Notes: a model not told the origin generated them from the sequence alone. A stretch of DNA of 64,000 bases from Bog-473 sp963744935 (GCA_963744935.1 CAVUVM010000013.1:124001-188000); one strand, 5' to 3'; positions 8,794-18,410 are shown, counted from the stretch's first letter. Numbers and translations are program-made.

Positions 8794-10089
8794 ATGCGCA
8801 AACTCATTGTGTTCCTGGTCGCTCTCTGCGGCCTGGTTTTGTTCGCAGTGCCCGCAGGTGCCCAGCCGACCGACAACACCGAGGGGTGGGGAGTGCTCTT
8901 CGGGGACGCGCCGGTCTCACTGGACAGTGCGAGTGGTCCAAGCGACGTCGTGCAGATGGTCACCACCAACTCGGACACGTACGCCTTGGACAACGAAGGC
9001 ACCGTGTGGGCGGCAGGCAAGAACGCCGATGGAGAGCTCGGGAACGGCAAAGCCAATCCTGTCGTCGCCACCACCTTCCATCACGTGAACAACCTTCCAC
9101 AGATCCAGAGCCTGGCGCTCGTTGGTCCTGAAGGCACCATCATGGCGCTGGCTCGTGACGGGGATGTCTATGGGTGGGGCTTCAACCAGTACGACCAGTT
9201 GTGTATCCCAAACGAGGCGATTCCTGCGAATCCGCCGAATGCCAATGTGGTGACGACGCCCATCGACTTGACCCAGGAGGGCTACGTGCCATCGGGCGTA
9301 ACCCTTATGGCTGGAGCGGGTAGTCACGCGACGTACTACGTGGCCTCCACCAACACGCTGTACTCGTGCGGTGCCAACAACGATGGCGATCTGGGTGATG
9401 ATTCGACATTCATGGGGATCCCGCAGTCGTCTTCGACACCCGTGCCGGTGCAGGGCATCACCGACAGCTCGCCTGTCGTGCTCATGACGGCATCGTGGTC
9501 GGATGAGGGCGTCCTGCTTCAGGACGGCACCTACTGGGTGTGGGGCGACAACAAGTTTGACCAGTTGGGCTACACCCCACCGGTCACATACGACTCGCAG
9601 AACGACAGCTACATCGCGTACAAGGTGCCGTTGCCGGGGCCGGTGGAAATCGACCAGCCCACGGGCGCACCCTTCCCGGACCAGACGGTGACGCAGGGCG
9701 GCGGTTCCAACGGTGACGGCCAGACCATGGCGATTCTCGCTGACGGCTCCTACTACGGCTGGGGCGACGACACCGACGGGCAGCTGTGCAACGGAAGTTC
9801 CATCACGACCACCACCTTTCACGGGGGAGTGTCCGTGACCGACTTCACGAGCGACGTTCCCCCGCTGAGTGAGGTGGCCTCGGGTGGCACGACTGGCTAC
9901 CTGCTGGATACCTCGGGAAACGTGTATTCGTGTGGGGACAACAATGACGGTCAGCTGGGCAACGACAAGACCGACAGCGGTGACCACCCGGCGCAGCACA
10001 AAGTCGTCACGGCCACCGACGGCGTCGAGGTGACGTCCCTCTCGTCGACCAACTTCAACACATCTGTCGTCGTGACCACTACCGGGTAG
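8794..10089 (+). CDS. Secreted RCC1-like repeat protein
   Basis: The protein has 431 aa with a classical signal peptide (MRKLIVFLVALCG..., cleavage near 'AGAQP', about residue 24). At least five RCC1/ATS1-type repeats follow. They are marked by 'VWAAGKNADGELGNG', 'VYGWGFNQYDQL', 'LYSCGANNDGDLGD', 'YWVWGDNKFDQLG' and 'VYSCGDNNDGQLGND', which predict a seven-bladed propeller. Bacterial secreted RCC1 proteins are generally of unknown function and probably act in surface interactions. GAGGAG sits very close to the ATG. The 273-base gap downstream contains no gene. Confidence 0.8.
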   Translation: MRKLIVFLVALCGLVLFAVPAGAQPTDNTEGWGVLFGDAPVSLDSASGPSDVVQMVTTNSDTYALDNEGTVWAAGKNADGELGNGKANPVVATTFHHVNNLPQIQSLALVGPEGTIMALARDGDVYGWGFNQYDQLCIPNEAIPANPPNANVVTTPIDLTQEGYVPSGVTLMAGAGSHATYYVASTNTLYSCGANNDGDLGDDSTFMGIPQSSSTPVPVQGITDSSPVVLMTASWSDEGVLLQDGTYWVWGDNKFDQLGYTPPVTYDSQNDSYIAYKVPLPGPVEIDQPTGAPFPDQTVTQGGGSNGDGQTMAILADGSYYGWGDDTDGQLCNGSSITTTTFHGGVSVTDFTSDVPPLSEVASGGTTGYLLDTSGNVYSCGDNNDGQLGNDKTDSGDHPAQHKVVTATDGVEVTSLSSTNFNTSVVVTTTG

Positions 10090-10362
10090 GGCAGGCCTGC
10101 GGGCTTGATGTCGCTGGTCCTGGGGCCGCCCAGCCCCTGGGGCGAAACCTGGGTGGCCGCCCCGGTAGCCCAACCGGGATCCGTCCATTGCTGCCACCGC
10201 GCTTGCCAGAACCCGTTGCGCGGCCGGGTGATAGCCACGGCGCGAAGACCGTGCAGATATGCAAAAGTGATCTTTGAACATTTGTTTAGTTTGAAATTTC
10301 GTACTTCTTCGCCCTTGGGGAGGACGGTGACAGCAAGGGCGCTCGAGTGACGGGGGGTCATT

Positions 10363-11646
10363 GTGTTCGCTCGTAGTCCGCTTCGGCGTGTGTCGTTGGG
10401 GGTACTGGTCCTCGCGGGCTCCATCACAGTCGCGAGCTGGGGCTCCATTCAGGGTGCGCAGGCCGGCGGCTCCCTGGTGGCAAAGACCAAGATCGCGGGG
10501 ACGGACCCGTCGTGTACCGGCAAACCCCTCAAGTTCACAGCCATCGTGAGCCTGACCGGACCACTCTCGATCCCAAGCGTCTCGACGGAGACGAAGAACG
10601 CCACCGCCGCGGCGCTCAAAGCCGTCAACAGCCAATGTGCGCTCGGGCGGCCGATCGCCGTGGATCTGTGCGACGACAAGTCCGATCCGAATACTGCCGA
10701 GCAGTGCGGCCTCGAGGCGAAGAGTAACGGCTCCCTCGCGCTCTTCGGGTCGAGCGGGGCGTTCACCAACGGAACCAGTGCCGCCCAGCTGCCAGGCGTC
10801 CTCACCGCGGGCGGAACCGTCTTCGATCTCCTCAATCCGGACTCGTTCTCCTCGTCGTCGGGGCTCACGCTCGTCCTCGGCGGGGCAGGGGTCGCGGCCG
10901 GGTTGCACAAGAAGGAGAACCTCCTGGTAGTCGTCGACACCTCGGCAACCGAAACGTTTGCCGCCGACGCCCAGAAGGTCGCTCAAGGCGTCGGTGTCAA
11001 GGTGCAAACGCTCTTCGTCCCACCCACCACCACCGACTACGCACCCATCGCGGCACAGGTGGGTCAAGCCAACCCGGAATCGGTTGGGATCATCCTGACC
11101 GACCCAGTGCCGTTCCTGAACGCGCTCGCTTCAGACGGGATCACGGCAAAGAAGGTCCCCATCCTCACGGCGGTGACGCTGATACCCCCAAACGTCCTGC
11201 ACCAGCTGGGATCGGTCGCTGACGGCATGTACCTGCTCACCCAGCAGGCTCCGCCGTCCGACACCTCCAACCCTGGTATCCAACAGATGCTGAAGCAGTT
11301 GAAGGAGGCGGGATTTCCGGCCAACCCCAACAACCTCAGCCCCGCCAGTACCGCTGCATGGTCGAACGTGCAGACGCTGGTCGAGATCCTCGAGAAGCTG
11401 CCGAAGTCGGAGATCGCGACCCTGACCTCGACCGAGCTCGTCGATGCGATGAAGAACGCCGGCCCCATCGATCGCCCAGAAGAGGCGCCCTTCGACTTCA
11501 GCACCCTTGCGTTCCCCGGCATCAAGTCGCTGGCTGGCTTCCGCATCTTCTCGCGGGACGCGATGCTTGTACGCGTAGAGAACGGGCACTACGTGAGCGT
11601 CTCGGGGTTCAGCGACGTGACGAAGCCGTTCAAGCTCAGCTCATGA
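10363..11646 (+). CDS. Branched-chain amino acid-type ABC transporter substrate-binding protein
   Basis: The protein has 427 aa with a GTG start and a G-rich sequence upstream. An export signal covers about residues 5-35 (SLGVLVLAGSITVASWG). The mature part has the type I periplasmic binding fold of the LivJ/LivK family: 'KFTAIVSLTGPLSIPSV' as the first strand and ligand loop, 'DLCDDKSDPNTAEQC', and the later 'YAPIAAQVGQANPESVG' segment. It is the first gene of a cistron encoding a complete importer; the next start overlaps its stop (ATGA). The ligand could be an amino acid, amide or small organic acid. Confidence 0.85.
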   Translation: MFARSPLRRVSLGVLVLAGSITVASWGSIQGAQAGGSLVAKTKIAGTDPSCTGKPLKFTAIVSLTGPLSIPSVSTETKNATAAALKAVNSQCALGRPIAVDLCDDKSDPNTAEQCGLEAKSNGSLALFGSSGAFTNGTSAAQLPGVLTAGGTVFDLLNPDSFSSSSGLTLVLGGAGVAAGLHKKENLLVVVDTSATETFAADAQKVAQGVGVKVQTLFVPPTTTDYAPIAAQVGQANPESVGIILTDPVPFLNALASDGITAKKVPILTAVTLIPPNVLHQLGSVADGMYLLTQQAPPSDTSNPGIQQMLKQLKEAGFPANPNNLSPASTAAWSNVQTLVEILEKLPKSEIATLTSTELVDAMKNAGPIDRPEEAPFDFSTLAFPGIKSLAGFRIFSRDAMLVRVENGHYVSVSGFSDVTKPFKLSS

Positions 11647-14450
11647 CCATGCCGTTGGCGACGGCGCTTTTCAGCCAGTGGACCGTCCAGTTTGCACTGC
11701 TCGGCCTCGCCACTGGGGCGCTCACGGCACTCGTTGCGCTCTCGCTGGTCATCGTTCACCGAGTTTCGGGCGTCCTCAACTTCGCAGCCGCAGCGCTCGG
11801 GGCCATTGGAGCGTTCGTCTGCTACTCCCTACGTGACGACTTCGGCTGGCCCACTCCCCTCGCCGTCGCCGCGGGCTTAGTCGTGGGTGTCCTCTTGGGA
11901 CTCTTGACGTACCTGGTCATGGCTCTCCTGCGGAACACGTCATTGCTGAGCCGGTTGATCGCGACGCTCGCTTTGCTGACCTCTGCCGAGAGTCTCATGC
12001 TCCTGCTGTGGAGCAACCAATTGAGCCAGCCCAATTCCATACTGCCGACCCGTAACCTCGTGCTCGGCGGTTCGATCCGCATCGGCGAGGATCGCCTGAT
12101 CCTCATCGGCATCTCCCTCGTGCTAGCGGTGGTGCTGTGGGCGGTGTACAGCAAGTCGCTGTTCGGCCTGGCGACGTCGGCGGTGTCCGAGAACCGTCGC
12201 GTGGCGGCCATCGCCGGCTGGGCACCGGCCCGGATCGAGCTCGTCAACTATCTGATCGCGGGCTTCCTGTCCGCGCTGGCGGCCATCCTGCTGGCACCGA
12301 TCGTCACACTGAACGCGGCGATCCTGTCGGTCACCGTATTGTCCGCCCTCGCGGCCGCGCTGGTCGGCCGCTTCTCGTTGTTCGGACTCACAGTCGGCGC
12401 CGCGCTCGTCATAGGCGTATTGCAGAGCGAGCTCTCGCTGTTCCAGCCTGACATCGCCACCGCGTGGCACGTCAGCACCCAATCGCTGACGGGGTTGCCG
12501 CAGGCCGTGCCGCTGCTGATCATCCTGGTTGTCGCCGTGGCGTCGGGCCGCGCCCGCCCGGCCCGCGGCGAGACGAACGCCCGGCTGCCGCTGCCGGGCA
12601 GCGGTCGCGTTGCCAAGGTGCCGCTGGTGCTCGCGATAATCGTCGGCGCCGTCCTCATCTTCTCCGCGCCGAGCTACTCGGACGCCCTCATGACCACCTT
12701 CGGCATTGGCATCATCATCGCGTCGGTCGTCGTCGTGTCCGGCTACGCCGGCCAGCTGTCGCTCTGCCAGTACGCGCTGGCCGGCTTCGGAGCGTGGGCT
12801 GCGGCTCGATCCGCCAGCAGCCTTGACGTACCGTTCCTGGTCGCCTTGTTGATCGGCGTCGTGGCCGCGACCGCGGTTGGCGTGCTCGTTGCCCTCCCCG
12901 CCATCCGGACCCGAGGGGTAACGCTCGCGATCGTCACGTTGGCGCTCTCGCTCGTGTTCAGCGCTCTGATATTCGACAACCCGAGCATGACGGGTGGTTT
13001 CGAAGGCATCGTCGTGAAGAGTCCGGAAATCGTGGGCTACAGCGTCGATCCGACGTTCCATCCTCAGCGATACGCCGCGCTCATGCTGGTGGCACTCGTG
13101 CTCGTCGGCCTGATGGTGGCCAATCTCCGCAGAGGAGCGACCGGTCGCAAGATGATTGCGGTTCGCAGCAACGAACGAGCGGCCGCCGGGCTCGGTATCA
13201 ACGTCATCGGCATCAAGATGTACGCATTCGCGGTCGGAGCCGGAATCGCGGGGCTCGGTGGCGTGCTCATCGCGTTCCAGCAGTCGAACGTGCAATTCAC
13301 CTCCTTCGACGTCTTCGGCTCGATCCTTCTGGTCCAATATGGGGTAATCGGCGGACTCGGGTGGGTATCTGGGGTGGTCGCCGGTGCCACTGCCGCGCCG
13401 GGGGCACTGATCTCTGCCATCACGAACAACGTGCTGCCCAACCTGAATAACGTCGACGCATGGCTTGCCGTCCTCAGCGGCGTCGGCGTCATCCAGCTGC
13501 TCCGGAAATCGCCGGACGGGCTTGCGGCGCTGTGGGCGTCACAAGCCCAACAATTGACGCGACGGCTCAAGCGGCAATCGGATCAGGTGGCCGCGCCGGC
13601 CCCCAGCGCGACGGAGTCAGCTACGGGGCCGGACGAGCTGTCGCGCCGCGGACGGGCACTTGACGTACGTGGCGTCTCCGTCAGTTTCGGCGGGGTCATC
13701 GCCGTCGACGACGTCTCCTTCGAGGTCGCCCCGGGAGAGGTCGTCGGACTCATCGGCCCGAACGGCGCAGGCAAGACCACCCTCCTCGATCTCATCACCG
13801 GCTTCACCCGCCAATCGACGGGCCGCATCCTGCTCGATGGCACCGACGTCTCGCAGTGGTCACCCGAGCGACGTGCACGCGCCGGGATCTCCCGCTCGTG
13901 GCAATCGGTGGAGCTCTTTGACGAGCTCACCGTCGGTGACAACCTTCGTGTCGCAGAAGACACCCGTTCACGCCGGTACTTTGTCCGCGACCTGCTGATG
14001 CCCGACTCTCGAACGTTGTCGTTCTTCGCCGGGTCGGTCGTCGACGACCTCGGCCTACGGGCCGTACTCGACAAGCGTCCCGACGCGCTCTCCCTCGGCA
14101 CCATCAAGCTCGTGGGCATCGCCCGGACCATCATCGCCAGCCCGGGCATCGTGTTGCTCGACGAGCCAGCCGCGGGTTTGGACGAACGCGAGCGTCGCGA
14201 GCTGGCCGAGATGATCCGGCAGGTGGCTGACCGCCATGGGGTCGCTGTCGTCGTGGTCGAGCACGACATGGCACTGATACTGAACATCTGCGATCGCATC
14301 GTCGTCCTCGACTTCGGCCAGAAGATCGCCGATGGCTCGGCGGGTGCCGTGCAATCCGACCAACGAGTGATTGCGGCATATTTGGGTGAACCCAGCGATG
14401 TCGAACCACGGCAAGAGCCTGTGAGCGCGCCAGTTGGGAGACCGGCATGA
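11643..14450 (+). CDS. Fused LivH-LivM-LivG importer: two permeases plus ATPase
   Basis: One 935-aa chain carries three subunits that are usually separate. Residues 1-310 form a LivH-type permease ('VHRVSGVLNFAAAALGAIGA'). About 320-635 form a LivM-type permease ('SGYAGQLSLCQYALAGFGAW'). About 672-920 form a LivG-type ATPase with Walker A GPNGAGKTT (near 705) and Walker B 'IVLLDEPAAGLD' (near 836). The ABC signature is altered (SLGTIK instead of S-G-G/Q-Q), as is common in fused members. The start ATG overlaps the stop of the binding-protein gene, and the 3' end overlaps livF. It drives uptake of the ligand delivered by the preceding gene product. Confidence 0.88.
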   Translation: MTMPLATALFSQWTVQFALLGLATGALTALVALSLVIVHRVSGVLNFAAAALGAIGAFVCYSLRDDFGWPTPLAVAAGLVVGVLLGLLTYLVMALLRNTSLLSRLIATLALLTSAESLMLLLWSNQLSQPNSILPTRNLVLGGSIRIGEDRLILIGISLVLAVVLWAVYSKSLFGLATSAVSENRRVAAIAGWAPARIELVNYLIAGFLSALAAILLAPIVTLNAAILSVTVLSALAAALVGRFSLFGLTVGAALVIGVLQSELSLFQPDIATAWHVSTQSLTGLPQAVPLLIILVVAVASGRARPARGETNARLPLPGSGRVAKVPLVLAIIVGAVLIFSAPSYSDALMTTFGIGIIIASVVVVSGYAGQLSLCQYALAGFGAWAAARSASSLDVPFLVALLIGVVAATAVGVLVALPAIRTRGVTLAIVTLALSLVFSALIFDNPSMTGGFEGIVVKSPEIVGYSVDPTFHPQRYAALMLVALVLVGLMVANLRRGATGRKMIAVRSNERAAAGLGINVIGIKMYAFAVGAGIAGLGGVLIAFQQSNVQFTSFDVFGSILLVQYGVIGGLGWVSGVVAGATAAPGALISAITNNVLPNLNNVDAWLAVLSGVGVIQLLRKSPDGLAALWASQAQQLTRRLKRQSDQVAAPAPSATESATGPDELSRRGRALDVRGVSVSFGGVIAVDDVSFEVAPGEVVGLIGPNGAGKTTLLDLITGFTRQSTGRILLDGTDVSQWSPERRARAGISRSWQSVELFDELTVGDNLRVAEDTRSRRYFVRDLLMPDSRTLSFFAGSVVDDLGLRAVLDKRPDALSLGTIKLVGIARTIIASPGIVLLDEPAAGLDERERRELAEMIRQVADRHGVAVVVVEHDMALILNICDRIVVLDFGQKIADGSAGAVQSDQRVIAAYLGEPSDVEPRQEPVSAPVGRPA

Positions 14451-15139
14451 AGCCACTGGTGAAGCTTGAAGGCCTGGTCGCGGGCTACGGAAAGGTCCGC
14501 ATCGTCCGCGACGTCGACCTCGAGGTCGGCGAAGGTGAAGTCGTCGCTTTGCTCGGCCCGAACGGAGCTGGCAAGACAACCACGATCCTCACGATGGCAG
14601 GAGAGTTGGCGCCTCTGGGCGGTGTCGTTCGTTGCCTCGACCTCGTCAGAAGTGCGCCGTTGCACGAGCGCACCCGAGCAGGGCTCGCCCTCGTGACTGA
14701 TGCGCACGCAGTGTTCATGCGCATGACCGTCGCTGAGAACCTTCGCGTGTTCCACACAAGCGTCGACAAGGTCGTCGACATATTCCCAGAGCTGGAGCTG
14801 CACCTCGATCGGCGCGTCGCACTTCTCTCGGGTGGCCAGCAGCAGATGCTCGCTTTGGGTTTGGCACTCTCGCGTCGACCATCTCTCATCCTGGCGGACG
14901 AGCTCTCGATCGGACTGGCGCCGATCATCGTCGATCGGCTTTTCTCGGTGCTGCGTGCCGCAGCTGATGGCGGGGTCGGCGTGTTGCTGGTCGAGCAACA
15001 CGTCCACAAGGCCTTGGCGATAGCCGACCGCGTCTACGTCATGGATCGGGGTCGAATCGCGATCTCCGGCACAGCCGTCGATCTGCGAGAGCGAGTGGAC
15101 GAGATCCAGGCCTCGTACTTGGCCGGTACGCCCTCGTAG
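14447..15139 (+). CDS. livF: LivF-type ABC transporter ATP-binding protein
   Basis: The protein has 230 aa and overlaps the fusion gene by four bases. Walker A is GPNGAGKTT (about residues 37-45), the signature is LSGGQQQM (about 126-133), and Walker B is 'LILADELSIGLAP', with Leu where most relatives have Pro. The H-loop is in 'VLLVEQHVHKAL'. It is expected to dimerise with the ATPase domain of the upstream fusion to power the importer. It is the last gene of this operon; the next 0.5 kb lacks genes. Confidence 0.88.
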   Translation: MKPLVKLEGLVAGYGKVRIVRDVDLEVGEGEVVALLGPNGAGKTTTILTMAGELAPLGGVVRCLDLVRSAPLHERTRAGLALVTDAHAVFMRMTVAENLRVFHTSVDKVVDIFPELELHLDRRVALLSGGQQQMLALGLALSRRPSLILADELSIGLAPIIVDRLFSVLRAAADGGVGVLLVEQHVHKALAIADRVYVMDRGRIAISGTAVDLRERVDEIQASYLAGTPS

Positions 15140-15146
15140 CAGCTGA

Positions 15147-15164
15147 GAACTCTCAACCTAGCGG
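15147..15164 (+). repeat. att-like fragment identical to part of tRNA-Asn
   Basis: The 18 bases GAACTCTCAACCTAGCGG are identical to 23548-23565 inside tRNA-Asn (same strand orientation) and match 20904-20920 except for the last base. The following 40 bases resemble the sequence after the 20904 copy (GACTTTTCTGAACAGCACC against GACGTTTGGACAGAGCACC). It is probably a relic integration boundary. The rest of 15140-15653 holds only a GC hairpin at 15445-15463 (7-bp stem, 5-nt loop) and no convincing gene. Confidence 0.6.
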
Positions 15165-15653
15165 CAGCCCCGGGGGACTTTTCTGAACAGCACCAATTGG
15201 AATAATCGCAGCTAGATAATGTTGTGGTCTATCCGCTCATGACCGCTGATGACCCCTTCTTTCCGCTCACTCGCGCACGGATCGCGCACGAAACTGAGGC
15301 GCTCGCGCTCAGCCTTTGATTGCCCCATCCCGAGACCGCCACGCCATGTCAAGAGACGCCGAAGGCGAGCGAGGACACGGCGCGAAGCGCCGTCCCGCAG
15401 CAGCCCTTGACGTGTCGAGCCCGATCGGTGATCAAAATGGATTAGCCGGGCTGATGGCCCGGCCTGATTGCGATGTTTCATCACCTTGGCTAAGTGGTTG
15501 CTTCCGTCCCACTCCCCATCGTGCCATCCCGACGACCAGCGTAGGCCGAGGTTCACGCTGTCAATAGGGTCATGGGTCCCTAGGAGAATGCGTCAACTCA
15601 CGCTTTCCGTCGAACAACTGCCTGGATGACGTGTACCACCGTCGTGATGCGAT

Positions 15654-15800
15654 ATGGAGCAGGCCGAGGTAAGGAGTGCGGGAGATCCTGAAGGTCTATT
15701 GTTCGCCGCGGTTGAGGACTTCATCGCGGTAGCCGATCGGTCGCCGACGGTTATTGCTTCACTAGGAGACTGGGTATCGCCCCCGGAGGATTTGGAATGA
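15654..15800 (+). CDS. Small 48-aa protein coupled to the SCP2-like gene
   Basis: This short reading frame (MEQAEVRSAGDPEGLLF...) runs from an ATG at 15654 to a TGA that overlaps the start codon of the next gene as ATGA. An in-frame stop lies just upstream at 15645, so the frame is bounded. The product is acidic with a predicted amphipathic helix ('GLLFAAVEDFIAVADRS'). The same ATGA overlap links the next two genes, which supports it as a real first cistron. There is no clear Shine-Dalgarno sequence, and no homologue was recognised. It could also be a leader that couples translation. Confidence 0.45.
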   Translation: MEQAEVRSAGDPEGLLFAAVEDFIAVADRSPTVIASLGDWVSPPEDLE

Positions 15801-16195
15801 TCACAAAGAGTAAGCCACGACAAGACCCTGTAGACGCGTTCTTTGCGAACATTGCGACTCGGGGCCAGATTCCTGTTCTCGGGACCACCTCTGGAACGAT
15901 CCGCTTCGATATCTCGAACGCCACTTCGTTGGCGCACTGGTATGTCACCGTGCGGAAGGGGGAGGTAACTGTCTCTCATAAGAACACGAGAGCTGACGCG
16001 GTGTGCAAGTTGGATAAGGGACTATTTGAAGATATCGCGGAGGGTCGCAGGCAAGCGATGTCGGCGATCTTGCGTGGCGCGTTGGTGGCTCGGGGCGACC
16101 TGAGCTTGCTTATGTCCTTCCAACGGCTCTTCCCGGGCAGGCTCGGCTCGACGGGACGGGTGGCACCGATTACCGAGGTGGCTCAGCAGCGATGA
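15797..16195 (+). CDS. SCP2 sterol-binding-like domain protein
   Basis: The protein has 132 aa. GGAGG lies seven bases before the ATG. The segments 'GTIRFDISNATSLAHWYVTVRKGEVTVSH', 'ADAVCKLDKGLFEDIAEG' and 'AMSAILRGALVARGDLSLL' fit the SCP2 fold, a hydrophobic cavity that binds lipids or acyl groups. It overlaps the following glycogen-debranching-type gene by four bases, so the two are probably translated together. The reason for pairing a lipid-binding fold with a glycosidase is unknown. The ligand is not deducible. Confidence 0.75.
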   Translation: MITKSKPRQDPVDAFFANIATRGQIPVLGTTSGTIRFDISNATSLAHWYVTVRKGEVTVSHKNTRADAVCKLDKGLFEDIAEGRRQAMSAILRGALVARGDLSLLMSFQRLFPGRLGSTGRVAPITEVAQQR

Positions 16196-18261
16196 GCACT
16201 GACCTGGTTCAGATCCTTGAAGGAAACACCTTTGTCGTCAGTGACAACACGGGCGACATCGAGGCGTCGCTCACTGATCCGACCGGCCTGTTCTCCCTCG
16301 ACACCAGGTATCTGTCGAAGTGGATCCTCTCGGTCAACGGTTCGAGACTGAACGCGCTCACGGTCGACGACACTGCATACTACGAGACTCGATTTTTCCT
16401 GGTGCCCGGAACAGGCACGGTCTATGTCGACTCGAAGCTGTCGGTGATCCGGGTGCGGACGGTCGCCGACGGTTTTTATGAATCGCTGACCTTCCTCAAC
16501 CACCAGGATGATCCGGTGGATCTTCAAATCCGACTAGAGGCAGCCAGCGATTTTGCCGACCTCTTCGAGGTAAAGGATGCCCTGAAGAAGAAGGGCAAGT
16601 ATTACAACCGGATCGAGGATGGCTGCCTCATCCTTGGGTACGAGCGTGACACGTACGTCCGAGAGACCCAGGTGGTGGCGGATGAAGCAACCGCCATCGA
16701 TCAGGGTGGCGTGGAGTTTTCAATTCAGATCGCGCCCCATGGGAAGTGGTCGACAGAGCTAGCAGTCCTTGTTGATCTCGGTTCAGGAATCGAGATCAAT
16801 CACCCGAAAGCAGCCCGCAAGTCGGGACGCAGCGGGTCGGCCAAGGCCCGGGGCCTCGACAAGTGGATTGAGCACGCCCCCAGCCTGAACTGCAGCTTGG
16901 ACTCGCTCAAGCGCACCTACCAGCGGAGCCTGGTGGACCTTGCCGCACTGCGCTTCTCCACTCTCACCATGCCCAATCATGCGCTGCCGGCTGCAGGCCT
17001 TCCGTGGTTCATGACCTTGTTCGGCCGGGACAGCATCATCACGAGCTTGCAATCGCTGCCCTTCACTCCAGAACTGGCGGCGACCACGCTTCTGGCACTC
17101 GGGGAGCGTCAGGGTACCGTGATCGACGACTTTCGCGACGAGGACCCGGGTCGTATCCCACACGAGATGCGCTATGGGGAGTTGACCGCATTCGAAGAGC
17201 GTCCCCACTCGCCCTATTACGGATGTGCCGATGCCACGCCCCTCTATGTCGTTCTCCTCGATGAGTACGAACGCTGGACCGGCGACACGAAGCTCGTAAG
17301 AAGCCTCGAGTTCGAGGCCCGTGCCGCTATCAACTGGATCGACGAGTACGCCGACCTCCAGGGGAACGGCTACCTGTCCTATCAACGCCGGAACGAGAAG
17401 ACCGGCCTCGAGAACCAGTGCTGGAAGGACTCCTGGGACTCGATCTCCTATCGGGACGGCACCCTTCCGGGGTTCCCGAGGGCGACCTGTGAGCTGCAGG
17501 GGTACGCCTACGACGCAAAGATGCGGGGTGCCCGCCTGGCGCGCAACGTATGGCACGACCCTCCCTATGCCGACCGGCTCGAACACGAGGCGGCCAACCT
17601 CAAGCGTCGGTTCAATCGGGACTTTTGGGTGAAAGACGGCGAGTACTTCGCCATCGCACTCGAATCAGACGGTCGCCAAGTGGACGCACTCACCTCCAAC
17701 ATTGGTCACCTGTTATGGAGTGGCATTGTCGACAAGTCCAAGGCGGCCGCGGTAGTTCGGCACCTCATGGGCCCACGTATGTTCACCGGCTGGGGTATCC
17801 GAACAATGGCCCAGGGAGAGGGTCGCTATAACCCGATCGGATACCACGTAGGCACCGTCTGGCCCTTCGACAATTCGTTCATCGCGTGGGGGTTGAGGCG
17901 CTACGGGTTCAAACGGGAGGCAGCAGCGATAGCCGCGGGGATCCTCCAAGCAGCGGAGTGCTTCGACGGGCGACTTCCGGAGGCTTTTGGCGGATACGAA
18001 CGAGAGGTAACCCAGTACCCGGTTCAGTACCCCACGGCCTGTAGTCCCCAGGCGTGGTCAACTGGCGCCCCGCTGCTCTTGATCTGCACGATGCTGGGTC
18101 TCGAGCCCGTAGGCGACCACTTGATCGTTGACCCTGTCCTGCCAGCTGAGATTGAGCACTTGGAGTTGCTCGACATTCCCGGAAGGTGGGGGAAGATCGA
18201 CGCCTTTGGTCGAGGTCTCGTTGACGTCGCGAATCCACGGTCGCTCAGGCGGACGCGCTAG
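16192..18261 (+). CDS. Amylo-alpha-1,6-glucosidase / glycogen debranching-type enzyme
   Basis: The protein has 689 aa and is predicted cytoplasmic, with no signal peptide. Residues 1-220 match the N-terminal beta-domain of bacterial debranching enzymes ('ILEGNTFVVSDNTGDI', 'GLFSLDTRYLSKW'). About 270-670 form the (alpha/alpha)6 catalytic barrel with 'GLPWFMTLFGRDSIIT', 'GRIPHEMRYGELTAF', 'YYGCADATPLYVVLL' and 'LPEAFGGYER'. The acidic residues of the DEDPG and GGYER segments are catalytic candidates. Related enzymes hydrolyse alpha-1,6 branches or other alpha-glucosidic links. The gene starts within the stop of the SCP2 gene and ends just before a decayed integrase, so it may be island cargo. 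Confidence 0.85.
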   Translation: MSTDLVQILEGNTFVVSDNTGDIEASLTDPTGLFSLDTRYLSKWILSVNGSRLNALTVDDTAYYETRFFLVPGTGTVYVDSKLSVIRVRTVADGFYESLTFLNHQDDPVDLQIRLEAASDFADLFEVKDALKKKGKYYNRIEDGCLILGYERDTYVRETQVVADEATAIDQGGVEFSIQIAPHGKWSTELAVLVDLGSGIEINHPKAARKSGRSGSAKARGLDKWIEHAPSLNCSLDSLKRTYQRSLVDLAALRFSTLTMPNHALPAAGLPWFMTLFGRDSIITSLQSLPFTPELAATTLLALGERQGTVIDDFRDEDPGRIPHEMRYGELTAFEERPHSPYYGCADATPLYVVLLDEYERWTGDTKLVRSLEFEARAAINWIDEYADLQGNGYLSYQRRNEKTGLENQCWKDSWDSISYRDGTLPGFPRATCELQGYAYDAKMRGARLARNVWHDPPYADRLEHEAANLKRRFNRDFWVKDGEYFAIALESDGRQVDALTSNIGHLLWSGIVDKSKAAAVVRHLMGPRMFTGWGIRTMAQGEGRYNPIGYHVGTVWPFDNSFIAWGLRRYGFKREAAAIAAGILQAAECFDGRLPEAFGGYEREVTQYPVQYPTACSPQAWSTGAPLLLICTMLGLEPVGDHLIVDPVLPAEIEHLELLDIPGRWGKIDAFGRGLVDVANPRSLRRTR

Positions 18262-18410
18262 ATCTTCGTCATGTCAGCAGGAGATGATTATCGACACTTA
18301 TTACGCTCATCTGACTGCCCCACTTCTCCGTCGTCCGCTCCGAAACCGTCCAGCCTCCGGTCCCGGCGGGCCTTCCCCAGCCTGAGCGGCCAGCGCTCAA
18401 GCGGTCGGCG

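Noticed and set aside
8917..11067. 716-aa open frame on the minus strand
   Set aside because: It lies antisense across the RCC1-like gene, the gap and the binding-protein gene; composition is Arg/His/Gly-rich and no motif is present.
12123..13337. 404-aa open frame on the minus strand within the Liv fusion
   Set aside because: It is antisense to two clear permease domains and consists of charged low-complexity sequence.
15445..15463. Hairpin GCCGGGC-TGATG-GCCCGGC as a terminator for the Liv operon
   Set aside because: It lies 300 bases after livF and has no T-tract, so the call is not supported; kept only as a note in the repeat entry.
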